A stretch of 64,000 nucleotides of DNA from CANKBT01 sp038235705 (GCA_038235705.1 JBBSTR010000001.1:1-64000); one strand, 5' to 3'; positions 27,398 through 36,937 are shown, numbered from the stretch's first letter. The notes: generated by a model not told the origin, from the sequence alone. Program-made: numbers and translations.

Positions 27398-28177
27398 ATG
27401 AACATCGTCGTACTGGTGAAGCAGGTTCCCGACACGTGGGCCGAGCGCAACCTGGACCCCACGACCAAGACGTTGGACCGCGCGTCGGTCGACGTCGTGA
27501 TGAACGAGATCGACGAGTACGCGGTCGAGGAGGCGCTGACGATCGCCGGCGCCCAGGGCGGAGAGGTCACGATCGTGACCATGGGTCCGGACCGCGCGGT
27601 GGAGACGATCCGCAAGGCGCTCTCGATGGGAGCCGACAAGGCCGTGCACCTGGTCGACGACGCACTGGCCGGCTCGGACGCTGTGCAGACCTCGTACGCG
27701 TTGTCCAAAGTTCTCGAGACCTTGGAGTACGACCTGGTCATCGCCGGCTCCGAGGCCACTGACTCGCGCATGTCGATCATGACTGCGCTGCTGGCGGAGC
27801 GCACCGGCAAGCCGCAGCTGTCCGGTGCCCGCAAGGTCACCGTCGACGGCAGCACCGTCCGGATTGAGCGCCAGACCGAGAACGGCTATGACGTCGTCGA
27901 GGCGGGCACACCGGCCTTCGTTTCGGTCGTGGAGAAGATCAACGAGCCTCGCTACCCGTCCTTCAAGGGCATCATGGCCGCGAAGAAGAAGCCGCTCACC
28001 ACGGTGAGCCTGGCCGACGTGTCCGTCGAGGCCGACAAGGTAGGTCTGGCGTCCGCCCCGTCGCAGGTCGTCGATTTCGCCAACCGCCCGCCTCGTCAGG
28101 CCGGCGAGATCGTCAAGGACGAGGGTGACGGTGGCCAGAAGGTCGCCGCGTTCCTCGCGTCGCAGAAGTTCGTCTGA
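27398..28177 (+). CDS. etfB: Electron transfer flavoprotein subunit beta
   Basis: A 259-residue ETF beta subunit. It starts MNIVVLVKQVPDTW and contains the AMP-binding domain with the beta-subunit signature around VVEKINEPRYPSFKGIMAAKKKPL. Together with EtfA it carries electrons from acyl-CoA dehydrogenases, such as that at 8537, to the respiratory chain. etfA follows after 14 bases, so the two form an operon. Confidence 0.95.
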   Translation: MNIVVLVKQVPDTWAERNLDPTTKTLDRASVDVVMNEIDEYAVEEALTIAGAQGGEVTIVTMGPDRAVETIRKALSMGADKAVHLVDDALAGSDAVQTSYALSKVLETLEYDLVIAGSEATDSRMSIMTALLAERTGKPQLSGARKVTVDGSTVRIERQTENGYDVVEAGTPAFVSVVEKINEPRYPSFKGIMAAKKKPLTTVSLADVSVEADKVGLASAPSQVVDFANRPPRQAGEIVKDEGDGGQKVAAFLASQKFV

Positions 28178-28191
28178 GAGGGCTGGAAAAG

Positions 28192-29145
28192 ATGGCAGAG
28201 ATCCTGGTCCTCGTCGACCACGTCGACGGTGTCCCCAAGAAGATCAGCTACGAGCTGCTCACCCTGGCGCGCGAGCTGGGCACCCCTTCGGCGGTGGCGC
28301 TCGGCAAGGGCGCGGGCGCGGCCGCCGAGAAGCTCGGTGCCTACGGGGCCGAAAAGGTCTACGTCAGCGAGGCGGAGGAGCTCGACGGTTTCCTGTCGGG
28401 CCCGAAGGCCACGCTGCTGGCCGAGCTGGTCGCCTCGACCTCGCCGGTCGCCGTGCTGCTCCCGAGCACGGTGGAGGGCAAGGAGGTCGCCGCCCGTCTG
28501 GCGGTCAAGACCGGCAGCGGCCTGATCACCGACGCTGTCGGGGTGACGGCCGAGCTCGTCGCCGAGCAGCCGGTCTTCGGTGGCGCGGTCGTGGTGCAGA
28601 GCAAGGTCGCCACGGGCACCCCGATCATCACGGTGCGGGCCAACAGCACGCCGGCGACCGGGTCGGCTGCCTCAGGCACCGTCGAACAGGTCACCGCGAC
28701 GTTCGCCGACGCCGACAAGGCGGCCAGGATCGTCGAGTCGGTCGTCGAGGACAAGGGCGGCCGTCCCGACCTCGGGGACGCCCCGATCGTCGTGTCCGGC
28801 GGTCGAGGAGTGGGCTCGTCGGAGAACTTCTCGATCATCGAGGCGCTCGCCGACTCGCTGGGTGCAGCCGTGGGCGCCTCCCGCGCCGCGACCGACGCCG
28901 GCTGGTACCCCCACCAGAACCAGGTCGGCCAGACCGGACGCACCGTGTCGCCTCAGCTCTACATCGCGGTCGGCATCTCCGGCGCCATCCAGCACCGGGC
29001 CGGCATGCAGACCAGCAAGACGATCGTCGCCATCAACAAGGACCCGGAGGCTCCGATCTTCGAGCTCGCCGACTACGGCCTCGTCGGAGACCTCAACACC
29101 GTCGTCCCGGCCCTCACGCAGGAGATCACCTCGCGCAAGGGCTGA
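28192..29145 (+). CDS. etfA: Electron transfer flavoprotein subunit alpha
   Basis: A 317-residue ETF alpha subunit. The C-terminal FAD domain has the family signature SGGRGVGSSENF, then QVGQTGRTVSPQLYIAVGISGAIQH and INKDPEAPIF. The N-terminal domain pairs with EtfB. GAGAGGG lies in the 14-base gap before the ATG. A strong hairpin follows the stop and probably ends the etfBA transcript. Confidence 0.95.
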   Translation: MAEILVLVDHVDGVPKKISYELLTLARELGTPSAVALGKGAGAAAEKLGAYGAEKVYVSEAEELDGFLSGPKATLLAELVASTSPVAVLLPSTVEGKEVAARLAVKTGSGLITDAVGVTAELVAEQPVFGGAVVVQSKVATGTPIITVRANSTPATGSAASGTVEQVTATFADADKAARIVESVVEDKGGRPDLGDAPIVVSGGRGVGSSENFSIIEALADSLGAAVGASRAATDAGWYPHQNQVGQTGRTVSPQLYIAVGISGAIQHRAGMQTSKTIVAINKDPEAPIFELADYGLVGDLNTVVPALTQEITSRKG

Positions 29146-29160
29146 GCCGACCCGGCACTC

Positions 29161-29201
29161 CGACGACCCGGCGTCCCGCACGGCGGGACGCCGGGTCGTC
29201 G
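29161..29201 (+). terminator. Terminator after etfBA
   Basis: A perfect 19-bp stem (29161-29179 with 29183-29201) around a three-base ACG loop, starting 15 bases after the etfA stop. No T-run follows, so termination would rely on the very stable stem. Confidence 0.75.
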
Positions 29202-29310
29202 TGCGTCCGTGACCATGCTGGTCGCCGCGCGAGGCTCGTCGACGACGCAGCCTCGCCGCGGCTGTCCGTGAAGGTGCTCGTCACCGCGCGCCGAGCGGAC
29301 GGCCCGGCCG

Positions 29311-29316
29311 TACCCT
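29311..29316 (+). promoter_or_regulatory. -10 element for leaderless cysteine desulfurase transcript
   Basis: TACCCT, then exactly 7 bases, then the ATG at 29324. No Shine-Dalgarno sequence is present in the gap. I see no good -35 box at the expected distance. Confidence 0.5.
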
Positions 29317-29323
29317 GGACCCC

Positions 29324-30484
29324 ATGGCTTACCTGGACCACGCGGCGTCGACCCCCGTGCTCCAGGAAGTCCGTGACGCGGTGATGGACGCGATGGGCCT
29401 GATCGGCAACCCCTCTTCGGCCCATGCGGCCGGGCGTCGTGCGCGGCGTCTGGTGGAGGAGTCCCGGGAGGCGGTCGCGGCTGCGCTGGGAGCACGGCCG
29501 TCGGAGGTGCTGCTCACCGGCAGCGGCACCGAGAGCGACAACCTCGCGGTCAAGGGCCTTTGGTGGGCTCGGCGAGAGCAGGACGCGCGACGCACCCGAG
29601 TCCTTGCGTCAGCCGTCGAGCACCACGCCGTGCTCGACGCGGTGCAGTGGCTCGCCGACCACGAGGGGGCGCTGGTCACCTGGGTGCCGGTGGACGGCTC
29701 GGGGCGGGTGGACGAGGACGCCTTCGCCGAGGCGCTCGGGGACGGCAGCGACGTCGCTCTCGCCACCGTGATGTGGGCCAACAACGAGGTGGGCACCGTG
29801 CAGCCGGTCGAGGCCCTGGCGACGCTGACCCACGAGCGGGGAGTCCCGTTCCACACCGACGCCGTGCAGGCCGTCGGGCAGCTGCCGGTCGACCTCGGTG
29901 CGCTACCGGTCGACGCGCTGACCATGACCGGGCACAAGCTCGGCGGTCCGCAGGGGGTCGGCGCCCTGCTCCTTCGTCGGGAAGCGTCCTGCACCCCGTT
30001 GCTGCACGGTGGCGGCCAGGAGCGAGACGTGCGCTCCGGCACCGTCGACGTGGCCTCCGCAGCCGGCCTCGCGGTCGCGGTCTCGCTCGCTGAACAGCGT
30101 CGGTCCGAGCAGTCGCGGCGGCTCGCCGGCCTGCGTGACGACCTGGTCGCGCGGGTGCGGGCGGCGGTCCCCGGGTCGGTGCTCAACGGCGCCCAGGGCG
30201 GGACCGGTCGCCTCCCCGGCAACGCGCACTTCTCCTTCCCCGGCTGTGAGGGCGACTCGTTGCTGATGCTGCTGGACGCCCAGGACGTGCACTGCTCGAC
30301 GGGCTCCGCCTGCTCGGCCGGCGTCTCACGCCCCTCCCACGTGCTCGTCGCCATGGGCTCCGACCACGGCAGCTCGGCGCTGCGCTTCTCCCTCGGTCAC
30401 ACCTCGACGGCGGCCGACGTCGATGCGCTCGTCCGGGTGCTTCCCGGGGTCGTCGCACGAGCCCGTTCGGTGCCCCGACGGTGA
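29324..30484 (+). CDS. Cysteine desulfurase (NifS/IscS type)
   Basis: A 386-residue PLP enzyme that takes sulfur from cysteine. The PLP lysine is K205 (TGHKLGGPQG), and the catalytic cysteine is C330 in the GSACSAGVSRPSH loop. It shares the IscS-type loop rather than the short SufS loop. mnmA begins inside its stop codon (GTGA overlap), so its sulfur most likely goes to tRNA thiolation by MnmA, although it may also serve Fe-S cluster assembly. Confidence 0.94.
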   Translation: MAYLDHAASTPVLQEVRDAVMDAMGLIGNPSSAHAAGRRARRLVEESREAVAAALGARPSEVLLTGSGTESDNLAVKGLWWARREQDARRTRVLASAVEHHAVLDAVQWLADHEGALVTWVPVDGSGRVDEDAFAEALGDGSDVALATVMWANNEVGTVQPVEALATLTHERGVPFHTDAVQAVGQLPVDLGALPVDALTMTGHKLGGPQGVGALLLRREASCTPLLHGGGQERDVRSGTVDVASAAGLAVAVSLAEQRRSEQSRRLAGLRDDLVARVRAAVPGSVLNGAQGGTGRLPGNAHFSFPGCEGDSLLMLLDAQDVHCSTGSACSAGVSRPSHVLVAMGSDHGSSALRFSLGHTSTAADVDALVRVLPGVVARARSVPRR

Positions 30485-31566
30485 GACTGCTCGCGGCCAT
30501 GTCCGGCGGCGTCGACTCGGCGGTGGCGGCAGCCCTGTCGGTGGACGCCGGGCACGACGTCACCGGCGTGCACCTCGCGCTCGCCCAGGTCCCCGACGCG
30601 GTGGCCGGCGCGCGGGGGTGCTGCAGCCGGGAGGACGCCCGGGACGCTGCGCGGACCGCCGACGTGCTCGGCATCCCGTACTACGTGTGGGACCTGTCCG
30701 AGCGCTTCCGGGCGGACGTCGTCGACGACTTCGTCGCCGAGTACGCCGCCGGGCGTACGCCGAACCCCTGCCTTCGCTGCAACGAGCACATCAAGTTCAC
30801 GGCCGTCCTCGACCGCGCACTGATGCTGGGCTTCGACGCCGTCGTGACCGGTCACCACGCGCGCCTGGAGAGTGGTCGGCTGCGCCGGAGCGTGGACCAG
30901 GCGAAGGACCAGTCCTACGTGCTCGCCGTCCTCACCCGGGAGCAGCTCGCGCGCACGGTGCTGCCGCTGGGGGACCGGACCAAGGACGAGGTGCGCGCGT
31001 ACGCGGCGGAGCGCGGGCTCGCCGTCGCACAGAAGCCCGACAGCCACGACGTCTGCTTCGTGCCGCACGGCGACACGCGGGCCTTCCTCGCCGACCGGCT
31101 CGGTGAGCGACCCGGACCGGTCGTCGACGCGCTCACCGGCGCGGTGCTCGGTCAGCACGACGGCACCTACGGTTTCACCGTCGGGCAGCGTCGCGGCCTT
31201 GATCTGACGGTGCCCGCGCCGGACGGCCGTCCGCGCTACGTCCTCGCGGTGGAGCCGGTCAGCCGGACCGTGTCGGTCGGGCCGCGCGAGGCGCTCGACG
31301 TGCGGTGGATCACCACCGGGCCAGGACTGTGGACCACCCGAGCGCCCGAGCTGCCGCTGCGTTGCGAGGTGCAGCTGCGGGCTCACGGCGCGGCCCATCG
31401 TGCGACGGTGGCTACGGAAGGCGAGGGCTGGTCCGTGACGCTCGACGAGCCGGCCCAGGGACTGGCCGCCGGTCAGGCGGTCGTTCTCTACGACCGTGAC
31501 GAGGTGCTCGGCAGCGCCACCCTGACGAGCGCCGACGTCGGGACGGACCGGGTCGCGGCGTCGTGA
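30481..31566 (+). CDS. mnmA: tRNA-specific 2-thiouridylase
   Basis: A 361-residue enzyme that thiolates uridine 34 of Lys, Glu and Gln tRNAs. The ATP pyrophosphatase loop is AMSGGVDSAV near the N-terminus; the two catalytic cysteines are C97 (NPCLRCN) and C192 (SHDVCFVP). The central and C-terminal beta-barrel domains follow. GTG at 30481 overlaps the desulfurase stop, coupling sulfur donor and user. The next gene also overlaps by GTGA. Confidence 0.95.
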   Translation: MRLLAAMSGGVDSAVAAALSVDAGHDVTGVHLALAQVPDAVAGARGCCSREDARDAARTADVLGIPYYVWDLSERFRADVVDDFVAEYAAGRTPNPCLRCNEHIKFTAVLDRALMLGFDAVVTGHHARLESGRLRRSVDQAKDQSYVLAVLTREQLARTVLPLGDRTKDEVRAYAAERGLAVAQKPDSHDVCFVPHGDTRAFLADRLGERPGPVVDALTGAVLGQHDGTYGFTVGQRRGLDLTVPAPDGRPRYVLAVEPVSRTVSVGPREALDVRWITTGPGLWTTRAPELPLRCEVQLRAHGAAHRATVATEGEGWSVTLDEPAQGLAAGQAVVLYDRDEVLGSATLTSADVGTDRVAAS

Positions 31567-32570
31567 CCGAGCCCTCGTCCAGCCTTCCCTGGGGCCCGGG
31601 CACCGCGACCGGCGTGGGCAGCATGCCCGGCACCGACCCGGTCGAGACGGTCCGGTGCGTGCTCGACGAGCTGCCCGACCTGCCCTTCCTCCCGGAGCTG
31701 CCGGCTCGCGGGGCGCACGCCGACATCGCCGGGCGCAGCACTGCGCTGCTGGCCGGTCTGACGGTCGACGTGCAGCCCGGCGGCTGGCGCCTGACGCCGC
31801 GATCGAGCCGGTCCGGTCAGCGAGCACGTGACGACCTCTCCCGTGACCTGGACGCGTTGGAGGAGCAGGCGGCCGAGTCGGCGCCGCCCTTGTTGAAGGT
31901 GGCGTGCGCCGGCCCCTGGACGCTCGCGGCGCTGCTCGAGCTGCCGCGGGGCGAGAAGGTGCTGTCCGACCACGGCGCCGTGCGTGACCTGGCGGCCAGC
32001 CTGGCCGAGGGGCTCGCGCTGCACGTCGCCGACGTCGCCCGCCGCCTCCCCGGCACGACGGTGCTGCTGCAGCTCGACGAGCCGTCACTCCCCGCCGTGC
32101 TCGCCGCACGGGTGAAGACCGCGAGCGGCGTCGCGACGCTGCGAGCGCCGCAGGCACAGGTGGCGCGGGCACACCTCGCGACGGTGCTCGCGGCGGTCGG
32201 CGACCGCACCCGCACCGTGGTGCACTGCTGCGCCCCGCACCCGCCGGTGACGCTGCTGCGTGAGGCCGGCGCCGGCTCGATCAGCCTCGACGCCACGTTG
32301 CTGACCCTGGCCGACGACGACGCGCTCGGTACCGCGGTCGAGGCAGGCGCCGGCCTGCTGCTCGGTTGCGTCCCCGCGGCCAGCACCGGGCAGACGCTTC
32401 TCCCCGTGCGTCGGCTGTGGGCCCGGCTCGGCCTGGACCCCACGCTGCTCGCGTCCACCGTCGTCGTGACGCCCACCTGTGGGCTCGCGGGCGTGGCTCC
32501 CGGCCGGGCACGGGCGGCACTGGCGCAGTGCGTGTCGGCCGCCCGCGCGCTCGCCGACGACCCCCTTTAG
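31563..32570 (+). CDS. Methionine synthase (cobalamin-independent) C-terminal-like protein
   Basis: A 335-residue protein resembling the catalytic C-terminal barrel of MetE without the N-terminal half. It starts with ATGVGSMPGTDP, as in this actinobacterial family. Zinc-ligand candidates are the Cys/His in VVHCCAPHPP and the Cys in VTPTCGLAG near the C-terminus. It is consistently annotated as methionine synthase by homology, but the true methyl donor is unknown. Overlap with mnmA (GTGA) suggests co-translation. Confidence 0.8.
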   Translation: MTEPSSSLPWGPGTATGVGSMPGTDPVETVRCVLDELPDLPFLPELPARGAHADIAGRSTALLAGLTVDVQPGGWRLTPRSSRSGQRARDDLSRDLDALEEQAAESAPPLLKVACAGPWTLAALLELPRGEKVLSDHGAVRDLAASLAEGLALHVADVARRLPGTTVLLQLDEPSLPAVLAARVKTASGVATLRAPQAQVARAHLATVLAAVGDRTRTVVHCCAPHPPVTLLREAGAGSISLDATLLTLADDDALGTAVEAGAGLLLGCVPAASTGQTLLPVRRLWARLGLDPTLLASTVVVTPTCGLAGVAPGRARAALAQCVSAARALADDPL

Positions 32571-32582
32571 CGGGGATCCGGC

Positions 32583-33233
32583 TCAGCCGTTGACGGTTGC
32601 GGCGATCCCGGCCAGGTGCGCCAGGCGCAGTACCTCCGAAGCGCGGAACCGTGGTCCGCCGGCGCGACCGACGAGCACGACCCGGTCCGGTCGTCCCACT
32701 GGTGCGGCGGCCAGCTCGGTGCCGAGGGTGTTCCAGCGTTCGGGCACCCAGGACTCGTGCGGGCTCATCCGCCGGGCGCCCGTGAGCGGGAGCCAGGGGA
32801 GCGTGAGCCCGGTGACGTCGGGAGCACCGGAGGAGCCCTCGACGGTGCGTGCGTCGTCCGGCCCGCCCTCGAGCAGCACCGCCCAGCCGGCACGGAACAC
32901 ACCGGGGCTGTTCTTCACGAGCAGGGTGAGCCCGTCCCCGGGGGCCGCGGCCAGCTCGTCGACCAGCTCGAGGTCACGGTGCAGGTCGTCCGCCCCCAGG
33001 TAGGGCCGCAGGGACTCGACGACCACCCCCGGCACCGACTGGGCGGCGGTGATGAGCCGGTCCGCCAGCCCGCCCGGGGGGACCACCACGAGCAGGTCGT
33101 CGACCGCGCCCTCCGGTCCCCGCTCCACGACGTCGAGGCTCACGATGTCGCCGCCGGCCTCGCCGATCGCGGTGGCCACGGCGCCGAGCATGCCGGGACG
33201 GTCGGGCAGGACGACACGCAGCAGGTAGGACAC
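32583..33233 (-). CDS. ACT-domain protein
   Basis: A 216-residue protein with an N-terminal ACT domain (about residues 3-75: LLRVVLPDRPGMLGAVATAIGEAG), which typically binds an amino acid, and a C-terminal region with no motif I recognise. The GTG at 33233 starts directly at the ACT strand; the longer frame beyond it is antisense to gatC and gatA. It is divergent from gatC, an arrangement I recall from other actinobacteria. Probably a small amino acid-sensing regulator; partner unknown. Confidence 0.8.
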   Translation of the reverse strand: MSYLLRVVLPDRPGMLGAVATAIGEAGGDIVSLDVVERGPEGAVDDLLVVVPPGGLADRLITAAQSVPGVVVESLRPYLGADDLHRDLELVDELAAAPGDGLTLLVKNSPGVFRAGWAVLLEGGPDDARTVEGSSGAPDVTGLTLPWLPLTGARRMSPHESWVPERWNTLGTELAAAPVGRPDRVVLVGRAGGPRFRASEVLRLAHLAGIAATVNG

Positions 33234-33339
33234 GTGGTGATCCTCGACATCTCTGGTTACCGGACGGTTGCGCACCCGTGTCGCGGGTGGAACGGGGTCG
33301 TCGAGGAACCCTAGACTCGGCCCCGACCCCAGGAGCTGC

Positions 33340-33657
33340 ATGTCCCAGATCACCCGTGACGAGGTCAGCCACCTCGCCCGCCTCGCCCGCCTCGCCCTGT
33401 CCGAGGAGCACCTCGACGCGCTTGCCGGAGAGCTCGACGTCATCCTCGGCGCGGTCGCCACGATCAGCGAGGTGACAGACGCGGCCGACGTGCCGCCGAC
33501 CACGCACGCGGTCCCGGTGGAGAACGTCACCCGGCCCGACGTGGTGACCCCGTCGCTGCCGCGCGAGGCGGTGCTGGCCGGGGCGCCAGAGGCCGAGCAG
33601 GACCGGTTCCGGGTGCCCAGAATCCTCGACGACGGCATCCTGGACGAGCAAGCATGA
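33340..33657 (+). CDS. gatC: Asp-tRNA(Asn)/Glu-tRNA(Gln) amidotransferase subunit C
   Basis: A 105-residue subunit that wraps and stabilises the GatA-GatB complex. The N-terminal ITRDEVSHLARLARLALSEE helix pair is typical. The ATG at 33340 has AGGAG 5 bases upstream. A TAGACT hexamer at 33312-33317 could be its -10 box. The stop overlaps gatA by ATGA. Confidence 0.95.
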   Translation: MSQITRDEVSHLARLARLALSEEHLDALAGELDVILGAVATISEVTDAADVPPTTHAVPVENVTRPDVVTPSLPREAVLAGAPEAEQDRFRVPRILDDGILDEQA

Positions 33658-35135
33658 GCGACCTGACCCGGCTGACCGCCGCCGCGACCGCCGCGGCGAT
33701 CACCTCGGGCGAGGCCAGCGCGGTCGAGGTGACGCAGGCGCACCTCGACCGGATCGCGGCGGTCGACGACCGCGTGCACGCCTTCCTGCACGTGGACGCC
33801 GAGGGTGCGCTGGCGCAGGCGGCCCGGGTCGACGCCGGCGAGCTGACCGGCCCGCTCGCCGGCGTCCCGCTCGCGCTCAAGGACATCCTCTGCACCCGGG
33901 GCGTGCCGACGACCGCTGGCTCGAAGATGCTCGAGGGCTGGCTCCCGCCCTACGACGCGACGGTCACCGAGCGCCTGCGCGCGGCGGGGGTCGTGATCCT
34001 CGGCAAGACGAACATGGACGAGTTCGCGATGGGCTCGTCGACCGAGCACAGCGCGTACGGCCCGACGCACAACCCGTGGGACCTCGACCGGATCCCCGGC
34101 GGCTCCGGCGGCGGCAGCGCAGCGGCGGTCGCGGCCTACGAGGCGCCGCTCGCGATCGGCACCGACACCGGCGGCTCGATCCGTCAGCCCGGCGCCGTGA
34201 CCGGCACCGTCGGGGTCAAGCCCACCTACGGCGGGGTGTCCCGCTACGGCCTGATCGCGTTCAGCAGCAGCCTGGACCAGGCCGGCCCGGTCGCGCGGAC
34301 CGTGCTGGACGCTGCGCTGCTGCACGCGGTCATCGGCGGCCACGACCCCCGGGACAGCACCAGCATCGACGCGCCGGTGCCGCCGGTCGTCGACGCGGCG
34401 CGTCGGGCCGACATCACGGGTCTGCGCGTCGGCATCGTTCGCGAGCTGACCGGTGACGGTTACGAGGCCGGTGTCCAGGAGCGGTTCGCCGAGGCGGTCC
34501 AGACCCTCGAGGCGCTCGGTGCCACCGTGAGCGAGGTCAGCTGCCCACACTTCTCGTACGCGCTCGCCGCCTACTACCTGATCGCGCCGAGCGAGGCCAG
34601 CTCCAACCTGGCGCGTTTCGATGCCGTCCGCTACGGCCTGCGGGTCGGGGACGACGGTGAGCGTGGCCTCGAGGAGGTGATGGCGCTGACCCGCGCACAG
34701 GGCTTCGGGCCGGAGGTGATCCGCCGGATCGTGCTCGGCACGTACGCCCTCTCCAGCGGCTACTACGACGCCTACTACGGGCAGGCGCAGAAGGTGCGCA
34801 CGCTCATCACCCGTGACTTCCAGGCCGCCTGGGAGCAGGTGGACGTGCTCGTCTCCCCGACCAGCCCGGGGGTCGCGTTCCCGCTCGGAGCCAAGCTGGA
34901 CGACCCGCTTGCGATGTACCGCCAGGACCTCGCGACCATCCCGGCCAACCTGTACGGCGGGCCGGCGATGTCGGTCCCCGCGGGGCTGTCCGACGGTCTG
35001 CCGGTCGGGCTGCAGGTGATGGCGCCGGTCCAGCGCGACGACCTGCTCTACCTGGTCGGTGCCGCCTTCGAGGCCGCCCGGCCCTTCCCCGTACCGCCGC
35101 TGGCCTGGGAGTCTGGGAAGGGAACGCCGCTATGA
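33654..35135 (+). CDS. gatA: Asp-tRNA(Asn)/Glu-tRNA(Gln) amidotransferase subunit A
   Basis: A 493-residue amidase that hydrolyses glutamine and passes ammonia to GatB. The Ser-cisSer-Lys triad is complete: K76 (LALKDI), S151 (PGGSGGGS) and S175 (DTGGSIRQPG). Overlaps gatC at the start and gatB at the stop, each by ATGA, so the three subunits are likely made in step. Presence of GatCAB implies that Gln-tRNA and/or Asn-tRNA is made by transamidation. Confidence 0.97.
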   Translation: MSDLTRLTAAATAAAITSGEASAVEVTQAHLDRIAAVDDRVHAFLHVDAEGALAQAARVDAGELTGPLAGVPLALKDILCTRGVPTTAGSKMLEGWLPPYDATVTERLRAAGVVILGKTNMDEFAMGSSTEHSAYGPTHNPWDLDRIPGGSGGGSAAAVAAYEAPLAIGTDTGGSIRQPGAVTGTVGVKPTYGGVSRYGLIAFSSSLDQAGPVARTVLDAALLHAVIGGHDPRDSTSIDAPVPPVVDAARRADITGLRVGIVRELTGDGYEAGVQERFAEAVQTLEALGATVSEVSCPHFSYALAAYYLIAPSEASSNLARFDAVRYGLRVGDDGERGLEEVMALTRAQGFGPEVIRRIVLGTYALSSGYYDAYYGQAQKVRTLITRDFQAAWEQVDVLVSPTSPGVAFPLGAKLDDPLAMYRQDLATIPANLYGGPAMSVPAGLSDGLPVGLQVMAPVQRDDLLYLVGAAFEAARPFPVPPLAWESGKGTPL

Positions 35136-36616
35136 CCTACGAGAGCGACCTCGCCGAGTTCGCCGCCGTCATCGGCCTGGAGACCCACGTCGAGCTCGGG
35201 ACGGCGAGCAAGATGTTCTGCGGCTGCGCCACCACGTTCGGGGCCGAGCCGAACACGCAGACCTGCCCGGTCTGCCTCGGGCTGCCCGGTGCGCTGCCGG
35301 TGGTCAACGCCATCGCGATCGAGAGCGCCATCCGGATCGGGCTGGCTCTGCACTGCTCCATCGCGACGTGGTGCCGCTTTGCGCGGAAGAACTACTTCTA
35401 CCCGGACATGCCGAAGAACTTTCAGACCAGCCAGTACGACGAGCCGCTGTGCACGGACGGCTACCTCGACGTGCTTGTGGACGGCGAGACCGTCCGGGTG
35501 CCGATCGAGCGGGTGCACCTGGAGGAGGACACCGGCAAGTCGCTGCACGTCGGCGGGGCGACCGGCCGGATCACCGGCGCCTCGCACTCACTGGTCGACT
35601 ACAACCGGGCCGGGATCCCGCTCGTCGAGATCGTCACCCGTCCTGTGACCGGTACCGGCGTGCGTCCGGCCGAGGTCGCGAAGGCGTACGTCACCGAGCT
35701 GCGGGACGTGCTGCGCGGGCTCGACGTCAGCGACGTGCGCATGGAGCAGGGTTCGATGCGCTGCGACGTCAACACGTCGCTGCACCTGAAGGGCGAGCCG
35801 TGGGGGACGCGTACGGAGACCAAGAACGTCAACTCGTTGCGCTCGGTCGAGCGGGCGGTGCGCTCCGAGGTCGAGCGGCAGGCCGCCCGGCTGCGGGCGG
35901 GAGAGAAGATCGTGCAGGAGACCCGGCACTTCTCCGAAGCGACCGGTGGCACCCTGGCGGGCCGCATCAAGGACGACGCCGCCGACTACCGCTACTTCCC
36001 TGAGCCAGACCTGGTGCCTGTGGCCCCCGACCCGGCCTGGGTGGCGCGGCTGCTCGCCGAGCTGCCCGAGGCACCGTCGGTCCAGCGCCGGCGCAGCGTT
36101 GAGGCCCTCGGGCTCTCGGACCTCGACGCGTCGGCGATGGTCAACGCCGGGGTGCTGGATCTCGTGCTTCTCACCGTCCAGGCTGGCGCCCCGGCCGAGC
36201 AGGCCCGCAACTGGTGGCTCGGCGCTCTGGCCGAGCGGGCCAACACGGCCGGCATCGAGGCGGCCGAGCTGGCCATCACCCCGGTGCAGGTGGCCCAGGT
36301 CGTGGCGCTGGTGGCGGCCGGCACCCTCAACGCCGGTCTCGCGCGGCAGGTCGTCGACGGCGTGCTCGCCGGCGAGGGTGAGCCGGACGAGGTCGTCCTC
36401 GCGCGTGGTCTCGCGGTCGTCTCCGACGACGCGGCGCTCGGCACCGCCGTCGACGACGCCATCGCCGCGAACCCGGACGTCGCCGAGAAGGTCCGTGGCG
36501 GAAAGGTGCCGGCCGCTGGCGCCCTCGTCGGCGCAGTCATGAAGGCCACCCGCGGCCAGGCCGACGCCGCTCGGGTCCGTGAGCTGGTCCTGGAGCGCCT
36601 CGGCGCGACCGGCTGA
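35132..36616 (+). CDS. gatB: Asp-tRNA(Asn)/Glu-tRNA(Gln) amidotransferase subunit B
   Basis: A 494-residue subunit that binds the misacylated tRNA and activates it with ATP. The cradle domain has the zinc cysteines of CGCATTFG and CPVCLGLPG, the KNYFYPDMPKNFQ and VRVPIERVHLEEDTGK stretches, and the C-terminal tail domain (from about residue 330) is of the YqeY type. The gene ends shortly before a 78-bp tandem repeat. Confidence 0.97.
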   Translation: MTYESDLAEFAAVIGLETHVELGTASKMFCGCATTFGAEPNTQTCPVCLGLPGALPVVNAIAIESAIRIGLALHCSIATWCRFARKNYFYPDMPKNFQTSQYDEPLCTDGYLDVLVDGETVRVPIERVHLEEDTGKSLHVGGATGRITGASHSLVDYNRAGIPLVEIVTRPVTGTGVRPAEVAKAYVTELRDVLRGLDVSDVRMEQGSMRCDVNTSLHLKGEPWGTRTETKNVNSLRSVERAVRSEVERQAARLRAGEKIVQETRHFSEATGGTLAGRIKDDAADYRYFPEPDLVPVAPDPAWVARLLAELPEAPSVQRRRSVEALGLSDLDASAMVNAGVLDLVLLTVQAGAPAEQARNWWLGALAERANTAGIEAAELAITPVQVAQVVALVAAGTLNAGLARQVVDGVLAGEGEPDEVVLARGLAVVSDDAALGTAVDDAIAANPDVAEKVRGGKVPAAGALVGAVMKATRGQADAARVRELVLERLGATG

Positions 36617-36647
36617 CCGGGCTGCGGGTGACGGCCCGCCGGCAACC

Positions 36648-36924
36648 GTGCACCGGCTGAGCCCGGCGTCGGGCTGCTGAGGGGACAGTCCGGAGTCTGC
36701 TGTGCACCGCGACCCTGGCCTTCTGTGCACCGGCTGAGCCCGGCGTCGGGCTGCTGAGGTGCACAGTCCGGAGTCTGCTGTGCGCCGCGACCCTGGCCTT
36801 CTGTGCACCGGCTGAGCCCGGCGTCGGGCTGCTGAGGTGCACAGTCCGGAGTCTGCTGTGCGCCGCAACCCTGGGCTTCTGTGCACCGGCTCAGCCCGGC
36901 GTCGGGCTGCTGGGGTGCACAGTT
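36648..36924. repeat. Tandem 77-78 bp repeat with nested dyad
   Basis: This fills the 321-base gap between the convergent gatB and YihY-like genes. Copies begin at 36648, 36725, 36803 and 36881; the last is cut off near 36924. Each copy contains an outer dyad TGTGCACC/GGTGCACA enclosing an inner dyad AGCCCG-GCGT-CGGGCT (in the second copy 36724-36765). The first copy has lost part of the right outer arm; in the last copy one base change adds a pair to the inner stem. The repeat may act as a two-way terminator. It has no coding pattern. Confidence 0.85.
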
Positions 36925-36937
36925 GCTGCGCGTCTGG

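Noticed and set aside
36648..36924. CRISPR array
   Set aside because: The 77-78 bp units are contiguous with no unique spacers and no cas genes nearby.
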